Of a stretch of 64,000 nucleotides of DNA, positions 50,501 to 64,000 are shown one piece after another. The notes under the pieces were generated by a model. That model saw only the letters and a list, made by a program, of their open reading frames with translations, ran no database searches and was not told the DNA's origin. The stretch is from Candidatus Opimibacter skivensis. GTDB taxonomy: Bacteria; Bacteroidota; Bacteroidia; Chitinophagales; Saprospiraceae. The first letter of the stretch is position 1. Each line of letters opens with the position of its first letter. The position numbers and the translations under genes are program-made. The DNA is taken from NCBI GenBank assembly GCA_016722045.1, contig JADKGY010000032.1:124001-188000 (forward strand), written 5' to 3'.

Positions 50501-53500
50501 AAGTTTCCAAAAATGATGGATCAATCCAAATGAAAGATGGATTTTGAATCAGGCCGATATAGTTTTTGAAACCCTTATAGTCTACCCCCAGCTTACCGCC
50601 GATTGAGGCATCAGACATTGATAAAAGGGTCGTAGGAATATGCCCAAAACGAATACCCCGTTGAAAACATGCTGCTGCAAATCCACCCATATCACACACC
50701 ACACCACCTCCAACATTCAATATTATCGAATCCCTGTCAGCCCCTTTTTCAATCAGCGCTGACCAGATGTATTTGCATGTCTCCAGATTTTTATTTTGTT
50801 CACCGGATTTTGTAACGATGATTCTCGGATTGTCGACTAAGTATTCAATTTTGGGTACACAGCATCGGGCAGTATTTTCATCACAAATGATAAATACTGA
50901 AAGTGGCTGATGATCATCAATTACTTTTTTCAGGCCATCACGGACATCGCCACTGTAAATAGGACCAAGAGAAGAAGAGAAAATTTTCATGCCAGAGTTT
51001 CAATCGGATTCAATGTCCATGCACGGGCTTTGCCTGAAAATAAAGGTTTGACGGCTGACCATGTTTTTTGAAATAAATCGGATGTCCTGTACGATTCAAG
51101 ATCAGCTTCAGATTGCCACATACTTATCGTCCAAAGGATTGTCTTGCCTTCATTCTCACTTTGCAGCAATTCGAGGCCTATACATCCGGCGCGGGATCGA
51201 ATCTGATTTTTTACTCCTTCAAAGATATCCAAAAATAAAGCCTCTCTCCCGGGCTCCATCTCCATCAATACAATTCGTTTTATCATACTTATCTGGCTAG
51301 TAGAATGTTAGCTATTGAAAAAAAATTACTTTGGCACTGAAATGAATATACAAAGGATTAATTCAGTACTTATTAACTCAATCTTTACAAAAAGAACAAG
51401 TTAAATAAAGCTTTACACATGCAACAGTTGAACCTTCCGTCAAATAAATTGTAAATTTAGCAGGAACCCTATGAATCACTAACCAAGGAATAACTAGATT
51501 TGACACGAACTAACAGTAAAAAAGAAATCGGAACAACAAAAGCAAACGCTAAAGAAAAGAGTGAGATTGCATTGACGATAGAGGACCTTGATCCACTTGA
51601 ATTATTCGGTCAAAACAACAGCAAACTCAACTTATTCAGGAAGGCCTTCCCCGAAGTAGTGGTCACCTCCAGAGGCAACCAGATCAAACTGGTCGGTAAG
51701 AAAAAAGAAACCCAAAGCGCCAAGGATAAATTTGAAATGATGGTCCGCATCCTGAAGGACCAGAAAATTCTCCCTATGCAGACCGTTGAAGAGCTTCTCA
51801 ATGGCACGCATACCTTCGAAGGTGAGCAACCCATGATCGGAGACGATAATGTCATTCTCTATGGACGGACAGGAAAACCTATCCGGGCCAAGACCCGCAA
51901 TCAGAAGAAAATGGTCAAAGCTTCAGAAACACATGATGTTGTTTTTGCAGTCGGACCAGCCGGAACAGGAAAGACATATACAGCCGTAGCATTGGCGGTG
52001 AGGGCGTTAAAAAATTCTATTGTTAAAAAGATAATCCTCACTCGTCCTGCAGTTGAAGCCGGTGAAAATCTTGGTTTTCTCCCAGGTGATCTGAAAGAAA
52101 AAATAGATCCTTATCTCAGGCCTCTGTATGATGCTCTTGATGATATGATTCAGATCGATAAGCTCAATTATTTCATGCAGAATCGCATCATTGAGATCGC
52201 ACCGCTTGCCTATATGCGTGGAAGGACGCTCGACAATGCATTCATCATACTTGATGAAGCTCAAAATGCTACGATACCACAGATCAAAATGTTCCTGACA
52301 CGTCTGGGCCCTTCAGCGAAATGTATTGTCACAGGTGACCTCACGCAGATTGATTTACCTCGCAGTGTCCATTCTGGTTTGAAAAAAGCCATCGATCTAT
52401 TGTCCCATGTCAATGGCATTTCGACCATCCGGCTTAACGCCGATGATGTGGTACGTCACCGTTTAGTGAAAGATATCATCATTGCTTTCGATAAGGATGG
52501 TGCACTACGAAGAGCGGAAGAGGAGAAAATGGACGAGGAAGAATAATTCATTATGTCTACGATTTACCGTGTCTCATGTGCACAGCCTAAGCTGAAAGGA
52601 ACGATCATCCTCGAACCTTCGAAAAGTATTTCTAACAGAGTGCTGATCATCCAATCACTTTGTAAAGATCCTTTCACAATTCACAATCTGAGCAAAAGTG
52701 ATGATACAGTTGTCTTACAAAAAATGCTTTCGGCTGATGGTGAAAAGTTATATGCCGGACATGCGGGAAGCAGCTACAGGTTTATGACGGCAAGATCCGT
52801 ACTCGGTAATCGCGAAATTGTACTGGATGCATCTGAGCAGCTTCGCCATCGCCCTATCGGAACATTAGTCAAAGCACTTCAGACACTCGGTGCGGATATT
52901 ACTTATATCAACAAAGAAGGATTTCCACCGCTTAGAATCAAACCTGCATCCATTGGTAAGGATGTGCATGAGGTCACACTTCATGCAGGTATGAGCAGCC
53001 AGTACACAAGTGCATTGCTGATGATAGCACCTTGTCTTCCGGAAGGTCTGACCATTCATCTCGCGGATGATCCTGTTTCCCTGCCTTATATAAAGATGAC
53101 CCTGGCGGTCATGGAGTGGTTTGGTGCATCTCATGTATGGGAGGGAAATACAATCAAAGTAAAACATAGCGAATACATCGCAAAAGACTTCACTGTTGAA
53201 GGAGATTGGTCAGCTGCTTCATATTTCTATTCAGCAGTTGCATTGGCTGAAAAGGCTGAAATTCGTATTGAAGGTGTTGTTGAAAAAAGTTTACAGGGCG
53301 ATGCTGTACTAAAAGATATCTATCATCAATTTGGCGTAGAGACTATTTTTATTGAGAATGGCATGATGATAAAGAAGATCGCCAATCATGAAAAGATAAA
53401 AGAGTTTAGCTATGATTTTTCTTCCTGTCCGGATATAGCCCAAACCGTGATGGTGACGATGGCCGGGCTGGGCATCAAAGGAAAATTATCGGGTCTACGC

Positions 53501-56500
53501 ACACTTCGTATCAAAGAGACGGATCGCATCACTGCCATGCAGACTGAATTGACCAAAGTCAAAACAACATTGGAGGTCGAAGAAGGCACTGACCTGTCAT
53601 GCAAACTTTTTGGAAAGGCGCGATGGAAAGACAAAGCGAAGTTCAATACATATGAAGATCATCGCATGGCGATGTGCTTTACTCCATTGGCATGTATTCA
53701 CCCCATTGTAATCAGAGACGCAGAGGTAGTGAGTAAATCTTATCCAGGTTTCTGGAAAGACATGAACACGATAGGCGTGACGAGTGAGAGAGTGAAAATG
53801 AAGTGAGATGTGAGATGTGAGATGAGATGTGAGATGTGAGACGTGAGACGTTGAGTGGTCAGGCAAGATAATTTGGTTGTAGAGACGTCGATTTTGTTGC
53901 TGAGCTGTAGCACAAGGCGGCGAATAAGCAGGTCGAAGCATCGCGTCTCCTGTTTGACCCTTTTGGGGATTTACGCCTTTGCAGGATTTTATTAGAATTC
54001 TACTTCAATTACCGATTTATCGCCTTTCCTGTTTGACCCATTTGCGTCTTTGCACCTTTGCGAGCCATTTTAATTCTCTGATGTTCGAGTGTCTCTGACC
54101 TCGAACTTGCAAAAATCTCTGACTTCGATCAAGCAAAAAAAATCCTTTACGGCTTAGCGCCTTTGCGAGAAATTATTTACACTCCATTTCAGTGATCTGA
54201 GAAAGATTATCCACCATGACATGACCATTGTATCCCGCATCAGCATCATCTGCAAAATATGCTGCAATGGTTATGAAAGAGTAATCCTCTTTTGGCCACA
54301 ACACAAAATTATATTCCTTCCAGTTTGCATGATCTACCGGATAAGACTGACCTAAAAGTTCGGCTAGATCACATGATTTATTTCCGCCCCATATTCTCAA
54401 TACAGCAGGGGAAATAAAATTCTCAAGCTTAGCATTTGATCGCATCGTCCCGCTCCTATAGGAATCTGATCTTGCAAGGAATGCAGAAAATGAGTAGCAT
54501 TTGTCTTTTTTAAGAACTTGTGTCAACTTCTGGGAGACACTTTCATATGTACCATTATACCTCACGACAAGTCCCAGATAAGTCTTACCATCAAACGATT
54601 GCATACTCACATCCCAGGCATGTGCAGGCACAGGATGAATATCAGGAGGGGTCTCTCCCGGAAACAAAGCATGACCACAATCATTCCAGCCTACTATTGA
54701 TGGTGTGTAGGCAGTCCCTGCTCTTGGTATATCTTCAAATGAAGGATTATCCAGATAAATTGTATCCTGTCCGGATAAAGTATGAGCGATCAATAACTGC
54801 ATTCCCGTCACACAAAATAAAAATTGAAAAATCAAATTTCTTGTTTTCATAGCCGGAGATAAATTGTCATCATAAATGTGTGATTAAGATATGACTTTTT
54901 TACTCACGCCTCTCGAAAGCCCCGACAAAACATATCGATTAAATAATTAAAACTGTCGTACACGGAAAACAACTCATTCACTACTACTTACTACTTACTA
55001 CTTACTACTGACTACTCACTTCAGCGAAAGTATCTTAATCTCCACACGCTGATTTTTCAACCGCGCATCCCTGTTATATTTATCATAGGGAATCAAAGGA
55101 TCATGTTTGCCATACCCCTTGTAACTAAGCCGGGCCTCGGGAATTCCCTGGGAGATTAGATAATCCTGTACAGATTTTGCCCGTGCAGTCGAAAGTGCAT
55201 TACAATATTCCTCAGAAGGAATTGTATTGGTGTGGCCACCGATCTCTATAGTTGTCTTTGGATAGGATTTCAGATAATCAGCAAGTTCATCCAGCACCTT
55301 ATACGAATCTGACAAAAGATTGATTGAATCCGCATTGAAATAAAGATGTGTGAGCCTGATCTTTTGCCCAACAAATAATTTTGTTTGATCCAGTTCAGGC
55401 AACAAATTTGCCTTAAATACTTTCGGTGGAACAGATATTGTTTTAGTATCGACATTAGATGATGAGCCACCAGTCTTTGTTTTTGTCGTTGTACTGCTAT
55501 GGGATCCGCCTGATGTAGTGGTTGATTCTACTTTTGTAGGTAATTCATACATGACTCCTATGAGATCCTGCGGTATGAGAGGACAATCTACAGGAACTAT
55601 ATCCGATAATCCATCGACCAGGATATGTCCGTTGTACGCTTCAAGTATTGGTGTTTTATAAAAAGCTTCAATGGTGATATACTTATGCGTTTGCTGTGGA
55701 TGGAATAAAAATTTAAATAGCTTCCAATCCGAATTTGCTATAGCCGGTGATTCGCCGAGCAATTCAGCTTTATCACAAAATGAATTTCCACCCCAGATCT
55801 GTAATACAGCAGGTCTTACAAAGTTTTCAAGAACTGAATTTGATCTTGTCGTGCCGCTTTTATATTGATCCGACCTCGATAGAAAAGCTGAAAATGCATA
55901 GCATGTCCCTCCTATAACCGGTGATGACAATGCCTGTGAAAGTGATTCATATGTATCATTATATCTCACGACCATACCGAGGTATGTGTCCCCATCATAA
56001 GCCGGTTTAGAGACTTCCCATGCAACTACCGGTACAGGATGAATATCCGGAGGAGTTTCGCCTGGAAATTTTGAAAGACCACAATCATTCCAGCCTTTTA
56101 TCGCAGGTGTATACGCAGTGCCTGCCCTCGGCATATCCTCAAAGGAAGGATTTTGCAGAGTGATAACTTCCTGGCCCGTGACTAACAAGGCGAAAGAAAA
56201 ACAAAGGATAAAAGAAAAGAGAAAATGGGTGTAACGCATGCTTGATATTATATGCCTGTTTGAATTTATCATCCGATCCTGAAAAATTAATTCAAATGTG
56301 GCTTAAAGACAATGCTTTGAACGTTTTATTAGACCATAGTGGTGTATCTGTCTACATATTTTCAACCTGCTTATGTTTTTATTAAGAAAAAGCGTTCAGA
56401 CCGGTGATATCCTGGCCTGTGATAAGGAGATGAATATCATGTGTTCCTTCATAAGTAAGTACAGTTTCCAGGTTCATCATATGTCTCATGATAGGATATT

Positions 56501-59500
56501 CATTGGTTATACCCATACCTCCGTGAATCTGACGGGCTTCACGGGCTATTTCCAGCGCCATATGTACATTATTCCTTTTTGCCATTGATATCTGGGCAGG
56601 AGTAGCTTTGCCTGCATTGGCAAGTGTGCCGAGACGCCATGCCAATAACTGCGCTTTTGTAATCTCAGTGATCATTTCGGCCAGTTTTTTCTGCGTGAGT
56701 TGAAAACCACCGATCGGCCTTCCGAATTGCTCACGTTCTTTAGAATAACGAAGTGCACTATCATAACAGTCAAGTGCTGCTCCGATAGCTCCCCATGCGA
56801 TGCCATATCTGGCTTTTGAGAGACAGGCCAGAGGCCCTTTGAGTCCTTTCACATCCTGAAAAATATGCGTTTTAGGCACCCTTACATCCTCAAAAACCAA
56901 TTCGCCGGTGATTGAAGCCCTGAGGGACCATTTTCCATGAATTTCAGGAGCGGAGAAACCTTTCCAGTCACTTTCCACGATCATACCTCTGATCTTATCT
57001 TCCTCATCTTTAGCCCATACGACAGCAAGATCCGCTACGGGGCTATTCGTAATCCACATCTTCGCACCATTCAGAATATAGGCATCTCCATCATCTGTGA
57101 TACGGGATATCATTCCACTTGGATTGGACCCAGCATCCGGTTCTGTCAAACCAAAACAACCTATCAGCTCACCCGCACCCAGCTTTGGAAGATATTTTTT
57201 ACGCAAGGGCTCGGATGCATATTTGAATATAGGGTACATGACCAGCGATCCCTGGACTGAGGCCATCGATCTTACCCCGGAATCACCTCGCTCTAACTCC
57301 TGCATGATGATGCCATAAGCGATCTCATCCATTCCCCCGCCACCATATTCTACAGGCAAACTAGGACCAAATGCCCCGATTTCAGCCAGCCCCTTAAATA
57401 AATGAGTCGGACATGCAGCCCGGTTTGAGTAATCTTCAATAATCGGACTCACTTCCTGTTTTACCCAGGCTCTGACCGCTTCCCTTGCCAACAAATGATC
57501 CTGGCTGAGCAATTCATCGATATTATAATAATCATGACCCTGGTACTGGTCCGTCTTAACACTGGTCTTAACCTCCATCATATTAGCTTTAATTGGATCG
57601 TAAAGATAACTAAGAACTCAGAGGCCGAAACACGAGTCTGATAGCTAACATTATTATAAGCGAAGAAAAGTTAAGATGTAAGTCTCCCGTAGGGGATTTA
57701 GGGGCCAAAACAGTAACTATCTTACGCCCTATCAAACATCCCCGGCATGGCCAAAATAAAATTAGATGGAATGTCCTTTTATGCTCATCATGGCTATTAT
57801 ACTCATGAGCGGACGAGAGGCAACAATTATATGGTTGATGTCACCGTAGAAACCAATATAGACGGAGCAGCCCTTGATGATGACCTGCATCAGACTATTA
57901 ACTATGAGATTATCTACCGGATCTGCAGCGATATCATGGAAGAACCCTGCAAACTGATTGAGACCGTGGCTTTCAGGATAGCGCATGAAATCAAAAAGAC
58001 CTTTCCAAAACTGAAGAATATCGTTGTCGTCCTGCACAAAATAAAACCCGAACTCGGCGGACCTGTGCAAAGCGCCCAGATCATTTATAAACTCAAATGA
58101 TCTTTTAGCGTTAAGGATAAGGCACTTATCAATAAAAGCCTTTTCTTATGCAAAACCGGATCATTATTTTTTCTTTATTCTTTGCTGTTTTACTTCCTTC
58201 ATGTGATACACTGAAACAAGTACTCAGTGAGCCTACCACGGCTGAAATAGGTTCCGGTTTAAAACAAGCTCTTGAATTCGGTATTAATGAAGGAGCAAAT
58301 CTATTGTCACAACGGGATGGTTACTATAAGAGCGCTTATAAAATCTTACTTCCTGAAGAAGCAAGGAGAGTTACTAACCGACTCAAAGTTATACCCGGGT
58401 TCAGTGATCTGGAAAATGTAATCGTCGAAAAACTGAATCACGCTGCTGAAGATGCTGCGAAATCAGCCGCCCCTATATTCGTTGATGCCATTAAGGAAAT
58501 GACATTTGATGATGCGTTGAACATCTTACTTGGATCTAAAGATGCAGCCACACAATACCTTCATACCAAAACGTATTCACCGCTCTATCAGAAATTTCAA
58601 CCCGTGATCGTCACCTCACTCAATAAATTTAATGCGATACAATATTGGGCAGATGCAATCAATGCCTATAACAAGATCCCTCTCGTTGAAAAAGTCAATC
58701 CCAAACTTGATGAATATGTGACGGACAAAGCGCTCGATGGTCTGTTTGCAATGGTAGCCCAAAAAGAACTTGTTATCCGAACAGATATAAGCAGCCGCAC
58801 AACGGACCTGCTGAAAAAAGTATTTGCAAAACAGGATAAGTGAATAGTGAATTAAATATTTTTTAACTCCCCGCTTTTTAGATTTACTGCTTCAGTTTAA
58901 TGACGATCACACCATTTGAACCCCGGCTACCATAGAATGCTGTCTCACTCGGAGATTTCAATACCCGGATAGACTTAATATCTGATACCAGCACTGTAGA
59001 ATTAGCAGCGGCCAGTCCACCACTTATAGGCGTTCCATTGATGACCAATAAAGGCTCGCTATCACTGTTTATAGAGGCCATGCCTCTTATAGATACGCGT
59101 GCACTGCTTCCTCTGCCCGTAACCGAAATACCTGAAATTCTACTTAAATAATCTACCAGATCAACAGCTTGATTCACATTTTCAACTTTATCTGTAGAAT
59201 TTGTTTTGGAGGAGGATGAAGCTTTTTTTGATGAGCTACAGGCTTCAACAACCATGAGTGAAAGAAATAAGCAAAAAATGGTCATCACTTTCATAATTAC
59301 TGAATTTTATCAATGTTTATTCCTTGCTAAACGTACGAGCCTTTCCAAAAGTACTGTTGCAATTCTGACAAGATGAGGTGAATCAATCAAAGATTATAAT
59401 ACCTACGATCAGGAACTCCATTTCATCGATTAACTAATGAATCATTTGGACTGGATGCAGCCAGGTTGATTACTTCAAAATGTCACGTATCTCTTTTTTT

Positions 59501-62500
59501 TCATCATCTGAAAAAATCAGGTGGTTGAGGGCAGCGACATTATCATCGATTTGTTCCGGCTTGCTGGCACCTACGAGAATTGTGGTTACTCTGGGATCAA
59601 TCAACAACCATGCTATAGCCATCTGAGCAAGGGACTGCCCTCGCTTGAGAGCAATTTGATTCAAAGCCCTGACTTTTACCAACCGTTCATCTGTAATCTG
59701 GGTAGTTTTAAGATACCGCCCGTCTTTCACAGCACGACTATCTTCAGGAAAACCTTTAAGATACCGGTCGGTTAATACGCCTTGCTCAAGTGGAGAAAAT
59801 GGAATGCAACCAATTCCTTCTTCTCCTAACACATCCAACAAGCCATCATCTTCAACCCATCGATCCAACATACTATATCTCGGTTGGTGAATGAGGCAAG
59901 GAGTACCCATCTCTTTAAGAATCTTCGATGCTCTCCTTGTGTCTTCAGATTTGTATTGAGAAATACCTACATACAATGCTTTTCCCTGCTGAACAGCAGT
60001 ATGCAATGCACCCATAGTTTCTTCCAGTGGTGTATCAGGATCTCTCCGGTGCGAATAAAATATATCTACATACTCCAGACCCATTCGCTTCAAACTATGA
60101 TCAAGACTAGACAATAAATATTTACGCGAACCCAGATTGCCATAAGGCCCTGGCCACATATCCCAGCCTGCTTTTGTTGAGATAATTAATTCATCTCTAT
60201 AGCCTGTAAAATCCTGTCTGAATATTTTTCCGAAATTCTCTTCAGCAGATCCATAAGGAGGACCATAATTATTAGCAAGGTCAAAATGAGTGATCCCATA
60301 ATCAAAACATGTGCGCAATATTCGACGCCCGTTTTCAATGTCATCCACATGTCCGAAATTATGCCATAGCCCAATCGAAAGTGCTGACAGTTGGATGCCA
60401 CTCCTACCACATCGCCGGTATATCATTTTATCATACCGGTTCTCATGGGCTACATAAACTCCTTGGGCGTGGGTCTCTTTTGTTTTCATACTTATACTTA
60501 TGAATTGGTATTTGGCTATTCCTTATCCAGCCACAAATTAGTGATTGGGTATTACAGTACGTAGAAAAGTGCGAAACACTCCGAAACGGATATCTTATTC
60601 TGGTAATTTGAATATGTATTGTTCATTGTATTCAATTTCAAATTCCTCCAAAAGTTCTCTGTATTCCGTCAGAAAAGTCTTTTTCTGATGATGCTTTTCC
60701 TGATTTAATATATAATTTATCATGGTTGGCACTGAACTTTTTCGGTACGAAAAAGCTCCGTATCCACCTAGCCAATTAAAATGCCTCGGGGTAAGACTTT
60801 GCTGGTTAATCCATTCCGAAGAATCACCACTGACGATCCTCATGAGGTCTGAAATAGATTGATGAGGTCTCATTCCGAAAAAAAAATGCAAGTGGTCGGG
60901 CATACTATTAATTGCTAACATTTTATGTTTATGGTTTTGTACTATTCCGGTTATGTATTGATGAAGTCTTTCTTTCCATTCCGGAAGAATCAATGCTTGT
61001 CTGTATTTGACAGCGACCACGATCTGGATGTGGATCTGAGTATACGTGTTTGCCATGAGAATCAGGTTTTGTCTAAACCTATATGTCTCGAAGGGTCTCA
61101 TTTGTGACCGGTAAGGAGTAAGATTTTCGGGACTATGTGTTGCCCCTCTGGGGCAAGTGAGAGATTTCTGGCTGTCTATAGTTACCAACCTAGCGCCCCT
61201 CCGGGGCATTTAAGATTAACTGTATTTGTCAGTTTGGCTTGTCGCTTACACCTGTTATCAGCTTTTTACCCTTCGAACATTTGCGACCTACTTTACAGTT
61301 AGGGAAATGACTTGAGATTGAAATGTCCCGGAGGGACAACAGGTTGGTAACAGATGAGTGAACGAATACAAAACCTTGCCTCGGAGAGGCAAAACTATCT
61401 GTTGTCTTATCGTGGAACTGATTCGAAGAATTATCTCTTCACAACCTGATTACATGTAAAATGTCCATCAACTATACTCTTTATTAAATAAATTCCGGGG
61501 GCCACCAGGGAGAAATCAAGACCATATTGCTCCTCCTGAAAAACCTTTGGGATTGAAAGTGATTGCCCTATCAAATCAGTGACGAATAGTTTTGCTACCT
61601 CATGATCATCATTTCTGATCCATAATACATCTTCTACCGGATTTGGAAAGAAACGGACATTGGCATTCACCACATTCCCGAACCCGGTTGTACCCTCAAC
61701 CGAGATATGTACAGGTGTGCTCCATGTTTCTGCCCCATCATTATCTGTTGCTTTTACACGAATTTCATATTCACCTTCATTTGGAAATTGCCAATCATAT
61801 GTGTATGGCAATGTATTTATTGTAGCTATTGAATCACTATTAATATACACCACAAGATGCTGCACTGTTCCATCTGCGTCTTCAGCATCAAGTTGCAAAG
61901 TGACGTTGGCGAGATCAATTGAAAAAACAGATTGATCAGGAGGATATATAATAGTAGTCGTAGGTGGTTGATTGATGAGTTGTTCTTTAATTCTGAAATT
62001 AAAATATCCTTTTGGGGCAACGATTGGTCTCACCTGCTCTTTACCACTGTTTGACCTTGCCTTGATATAATATTGAACTTCCGATCCGGATACCTGTGCT
62101 GGTATGACAGCGGACCAAATGTTTTGAAGGGTATCAGATATGGACATTATGACTTTGTTGTAAACAGAGTCATCGGCCAGGCGATAATAAAGATCCGCTC
62201 CTTCAATTCCACTGCTGTGCCTTATATAAGCTGTAACAGGATAATCCTGCTCAGCATTGTCCGAATCCCGAAGACGTGCGTGTGCTATCAAAAGAGGATC
62301 CGTGACGCCCACTAACTTCGTGATACAATGCAACGCACCTAAAGATGAAATGATGGAGTTGCAGTTGATTCCGACTACATTATAGCCTGGCAAATTCTCC
62401 CTGTATATTCTTAAGGCTGTAGTATCATATTTCTCTTCATAAGTAGGAACGAGAAGTGTCTTATTCAGAAAAACTGCATTCGTATATGTCCTGTAATTCC

Positions 62501-64000
62501 CTCCATGATCGGGATAGCGGTTATTCGCATCGGGTGGCATGGGCATTCTTATTATTCTGTACTTATGCCCGAAGGAGGTTTTTATTTCATTGTTCAGGTA
62601 TTCGATGTTGGCATTGATTTGTGGTCCGTCAGCTACACCATCAGGATACTCCCCCACGATGATCGTCTCTTCATCAATGATCCGCATATGCATATCAAGG
62701 TGATGAATGCCATCATAGGGCAGTGTGGGAAATTTCACATATTGCTCGACACCCAGATATTTTTTAGCTATGGTATCAATTTCATCTTCTGTCTTATCAC
62801 TATTTTCTTCAAGTACCAGCATTGAGGAAAATGCATTGTGCAAACCATCTGAAAAATGATTGCCTCCGGTATGTACAAAATCATCAGGATCGACAGTGGC
62901 TTCATACAAAGGAATATGCAAATAATCAGCCACGGCTGCAGGTGTTGCATCATCCTGGGGTCGTGGTCTATTATATATCCAGTCAATCTGCCAAAGTGAA
63001 TCGACATCATTACTATAAACTGACCAGGCTCCATAATCACATACCCATATCGAATTGAACGGAGTGACAACAAACCTTACAGAATCCAGCGGGATGCCTG
63101 CATTTGTAAGCTGATTAGTGACTGTCGTCGAATCAGTAGTGATGATCAGGACTTTGCACTCTTTGACAGCATTCCGTACGATTTCTTTCAGGATAGTCGC
63201 TTGTCCGGTCCAGGCAATTGTGACAGCCTGTATCTGTTCCCATTCTGCCATAGTCCTTACTTTGGTGGGGGGCGCCATAGGTATATGTCTTGCAATAGAA
63301 ACGTCGTGCTTCTTCAGATAATCTGGCATCAGTTGTTCTTCAACCGGTGTAAGGTTATGTTGTTGATTATTATTCTGAGCCAGCAGTCTGAAGGCAAAAA
63401 TGGATAGAATAAAAAGCAGAGTTACAATCTTCATCATACAAAAAGATTCACCACCAGATTAAAATATAGACAGGAACCCGAAGATATTGATATTCCACCA
63501 TGCTATCGACATTCGATGCACGAATGCATGCCAGAGGCATTCCAATCATCAATTCTACTTCCTGATTGAATCATCCACTTAAATCAATCTTTGAAACATG
63601 GCATTCAGCAGTTAAAACTTAAGATATGGGCCATGTATTACTTTCAAAAATACATGTTGCAGGCACATTCTCAAGATCAGAGGATTTCTGGGATCCCTTT
63701 TAGTCAAAAAGTAGTTGGACTGTTGTGAACCTGAGAGTGTAAAGGAAGAAATTGTCCTGATTATTATTTTCTAATAATATTTTAATATCTTTCTAACTAT
63801 TTCTTAATATTGTCATTGGAAAATTTTAACGAAAATCTTCCAGGGTAGAATGGTCCCTCTTCCAATCCGCATTCACACCTTGATTATCAAGGAAAAGCTA
63901 TTGTCCTCATTTACAGCATATTTGATCCTAAACGTTTGACAAAGCTCCCTTAACCATCGATGCCAGCCGGATGTTTCGATCATTTTTCCCATTTCAGAAC

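Overview
This window comes from a chromosome of a Bacteroidota member, most likely a Saprospiria-like lineage. That placement is inferred from gene content: type IX secretion (T9SS) sorting domains, TonB-dependent receptors with carboxypeptidase-regulatory domains, a LytS/LytTR pair with a propeller sensor, a GSCFA protein, an EF-G2 paralogue, Rho with a long disordered insert, and promoter-like sequences of the Bacteroidota type (TTTG / TAnnTTTG) instead of sigma70-type boxes. Base composition is moderately AT-rich and even, and I see no prophage, integron or genomic island. No tRNA, rRNA or CRISPR array was found.

Layout. 1-6359 (minus) is a five-gene operon of exported proteins that runs off the left edge: a T9SS cargo protein, a collagen-like protein with an S74 chaperone tail, an HExxH protease-like protein, a beta-barrel-like protein and a large partial surface protein. 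6656-10407 (plus) is a LytS-type sensor kinase overlapping its LytTR regulator. 10734-18266 (minus) holds a TonB-like protein, an internally duplicated T9SS cargo protein and a TonB-dependent receptor; a PhoB-like regulator is divergent from the receptor. 19785-21914 is an EF-G2-like factor with its own terminator. 22498-29412 (minus) is a complete YbhGFSR-like export operon led by a TetR regulator; one ATPase carries a single-base frameshift.

29747-41719 mixes hypothetical exported proteins with core genes: rpmH-rnpA, rho, serS, a YugP-like protease, frr, a GbsR-type regulator and a GSCFA protein. 41755-51286 (minus) is a long co-directional run: ABM-domain protein, aroB, PBP1A, HEAT-cyclophilin lipoprotein, gcvT, a DUF1015 protein and an amidohydrolase. 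51500-53806 (plus) is phoH-aroA. The right end carries two paralogous surface proteins (one fused to OmpA), glutaryl-CoA dehydrogenase, folB, a DUF4197 lipoprotein, a free-standing plug-domain lipoprotein, an aldo/keto reductase, a Y1 (IS200-like) transposase with REP-like palindromes, and a T9SS-exported peptidylarginine/agmatine deiminase.

The most unusual signal lies between the genes. At least nine genes carry a short tandem array (units of 7, 8 or about 9 bp, a different word at most loci) that starts at, inside or just after the stop codon; in most cases the unit holds a stop triplet on the coding strand. A second system is a 44-45 bp element (head GTTGCTGAGCTGTAG, tail ARGYCGAAGCA, variable centre) present three times, each time inside another repeat. 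Together with the Y1 transposase and its palindromes, this suggests an active ecology of small repeats concentrated at gene 3' ends.
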